A stretch of 64,000 bases of DNA from Nocardiopsis_B sediminis (GTDB taxonomy: Bacteria; Actinomycetota; Actinomycetes; Streptosporangiales; Streptosporangiaceae). Under the pieces are notes generated by a model that was given only the letters and a program-made list of their open reading frames with translations, was not told where the DNA came from and made no database searches. The position numbers were made by a program, and so were the translations under genes. Of this stretch, positions 63,539 through 64,000 are shown one piece after another. The stretch is from NCBI RefSeq assembly GCF_042650565.1, contig NZ_JBHSBH010000004.1:1-64000 (forward strand). The letters run 5' to 3'. The first letter of the stretch is position 1; every line of letters begins with the position of its first letter.

Positions 63539-64000
63539 TCAGTCCGCGGGCTCCACGGACAGCGCGTGCCGGAACACCCCGCGGGGGTCCCACGCGGCCT
63601 TGACCCGCTGCAACCGCGGGTAGTTGTCCTCGTAGTAGAGGGTCGGCCAGGGCTCGCCTGATGTGTTGCGCTCGGGGTCGGCCAGGTCGGTGTCGGGGTA
63701 GTTGATGAAGGCCCCGCCGTTGACCTCATCGGGCAGCGGCACCCCGCCGGTGTCGGCGTACATGTCCCGGTAGCACTCGCGGATCCACGCCAGGTGGCCG
63801 GGCGCGTCCTCCGGGTCCTTCCACGACACCAGGTAGGACAGCTTCAGCACCGAGTCGCGCGCCGGCATGGCGGTCGCGTCCGCGGCGACCTCGTTGACCC
63901 GGCCGCCGTAGGTGTTCAGCGAGACGCTGCCGCCGATCACGTCGGTGTCGGTGCGGGTGAGGTGGTGGTACAGGGTGGCGATCTGGCGGTCGGTGAAGCG
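63539..64000 (-). CDS. FAD-linked oxidase, berberine-bridge-enzyme-like, C-terminal part (truncated by window end)
   Basis: The minus-strand frame is open to the right edge; ~153 residues are visible. The C-terminal block NYPRLQRVKAAWDPRGVFRHALSV (BBE domain C-terminus) is diagnostic for BBE-like FAD-linked oxidases (the KxxxDPxxxF pattern). AFINYPDTDLADPE, upstream of it, is also typical. The FAD-binding half, substrate-binding middle and start lie beyond the window. These enzymes oxidise sugars, alkaloid-like or polyketide substrates with bicovalent FAD. Confidence 0.88.
   Translation of the reverse strand, partial: RFTDRQIATLYHHLTRTDTDVIGGSVSLNTYGGRVNEVAADATAMPARDSVLKLSYLVSWKDPEDAPGHLAWIRECYRDMYADTGGVPLPDEVNGGAFINYPDTDLADPERNTSGEPWPTLYYEDNYPRLQRVKAAWDPRGVFRHALSVEPAD

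Overview
The window is high-GC actinobacterial chromosome. GTG/TTG starts, ATGA/GTGA overlaps, GC-rich hairpin terminators and the gene content (KstR steroid regulon, actinobacterial YkoEDC, SppA, an RmdB-like GGDEF-EAL gene beside ligA) suggest a Nocardiopsaceae/Streptomyces-like filamentous actinomycete. Genus is not decidable from the sequence alone. There is one 17-N assembly gap (4531-4547). The right end cuts a FAD-linked oxidase gene, and the left end holds only the 3' tail of a 5S rRNA, so an rRNA operon lies just upstream.

Layout. 1-4.5 kb: 5S rRNA end with terminator, then a very long bifunctional penicillin-binding protein. 4.6-7.7 kb: a tightly overlapping minus-strand operon of GT4 glycosyltransferase, SAM methyltransferase and an alpha/alpha-barrel prenyltransferase-like protein. 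8.1-17.4 kb: a steroid (cholesterol-type) side-chain catabolic locus. It has the igr order fadE28-fadE29-chsH2/chsH1-ltp2, plus fadA5, an SDR, a metallo-beta-lactamase-fold hydrolase and the TetR repressor kstR. Four KstR-like palindromes sit in front of its transcription units. 17.7-19.8 kb: a collagen-like hypothetical gene overlapping a merR gene tail to tail, and a MerR-controlled old-yellow-enzyme gene. 19.8-26.7 kb: a gamma-glutamylation pathway (hydrolase, SDR, aldehyde dehydrogenase, glutamine-synthetase-like ligase, amine permease, GntR regulator) that best fits ethanolamine use without EutBC.

26.7-31.1 kb: a membrane-anchored sigma-factor-like protein, nadA, its probable regulator nrtR with a palindromic operator between them, and a HAD hydrolase. 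31.3-34.9 kb: an OpuC-type osmolyte ABC transporter operon ending in a very strong hairpin. 35-41.7 kb: flavin reductase, SppA, a lipoprotein, a RanBP2-type zinc-finger protein, a DUF418-like membrane protein and trehalose synthase. 41.9-45 kb: a TPP riboswitch followed by the YkoEDC thiamine/HMP ECF transporter. 45-55.4 kb: enoyl-CoA hydratase, YbaK-like deacylase, a Ser/Thr kinase with C-terminal membrane helices, etfBA, cysteine desulfurase, a hypothetical protein, mnmA and a DedA-like protein. 55.5-57.8 kb: an IS607-family element. 57.8-64 kb: a MetE-like gene, ligA, a GGDEF-EAL protein and the partial FAD-linked oxidase.

Most notable: (i) ChsH2 and ChsH1, separate subunits in mycobacteria, are fused into one MaoC-DUF35-MaoC polypeptide; (ii) the IS607 element sits exactly inside the MetE-like gene, leaving its first eight codons stranded about 2.3 kb away while the element end supplies a new in-frame ATG; (iii) the element's TnpB lacks the usual four-cysteine zinc finger; (iv) CTG start codons are indicated by CTGA overlap or ribosome-binding-site spacing.
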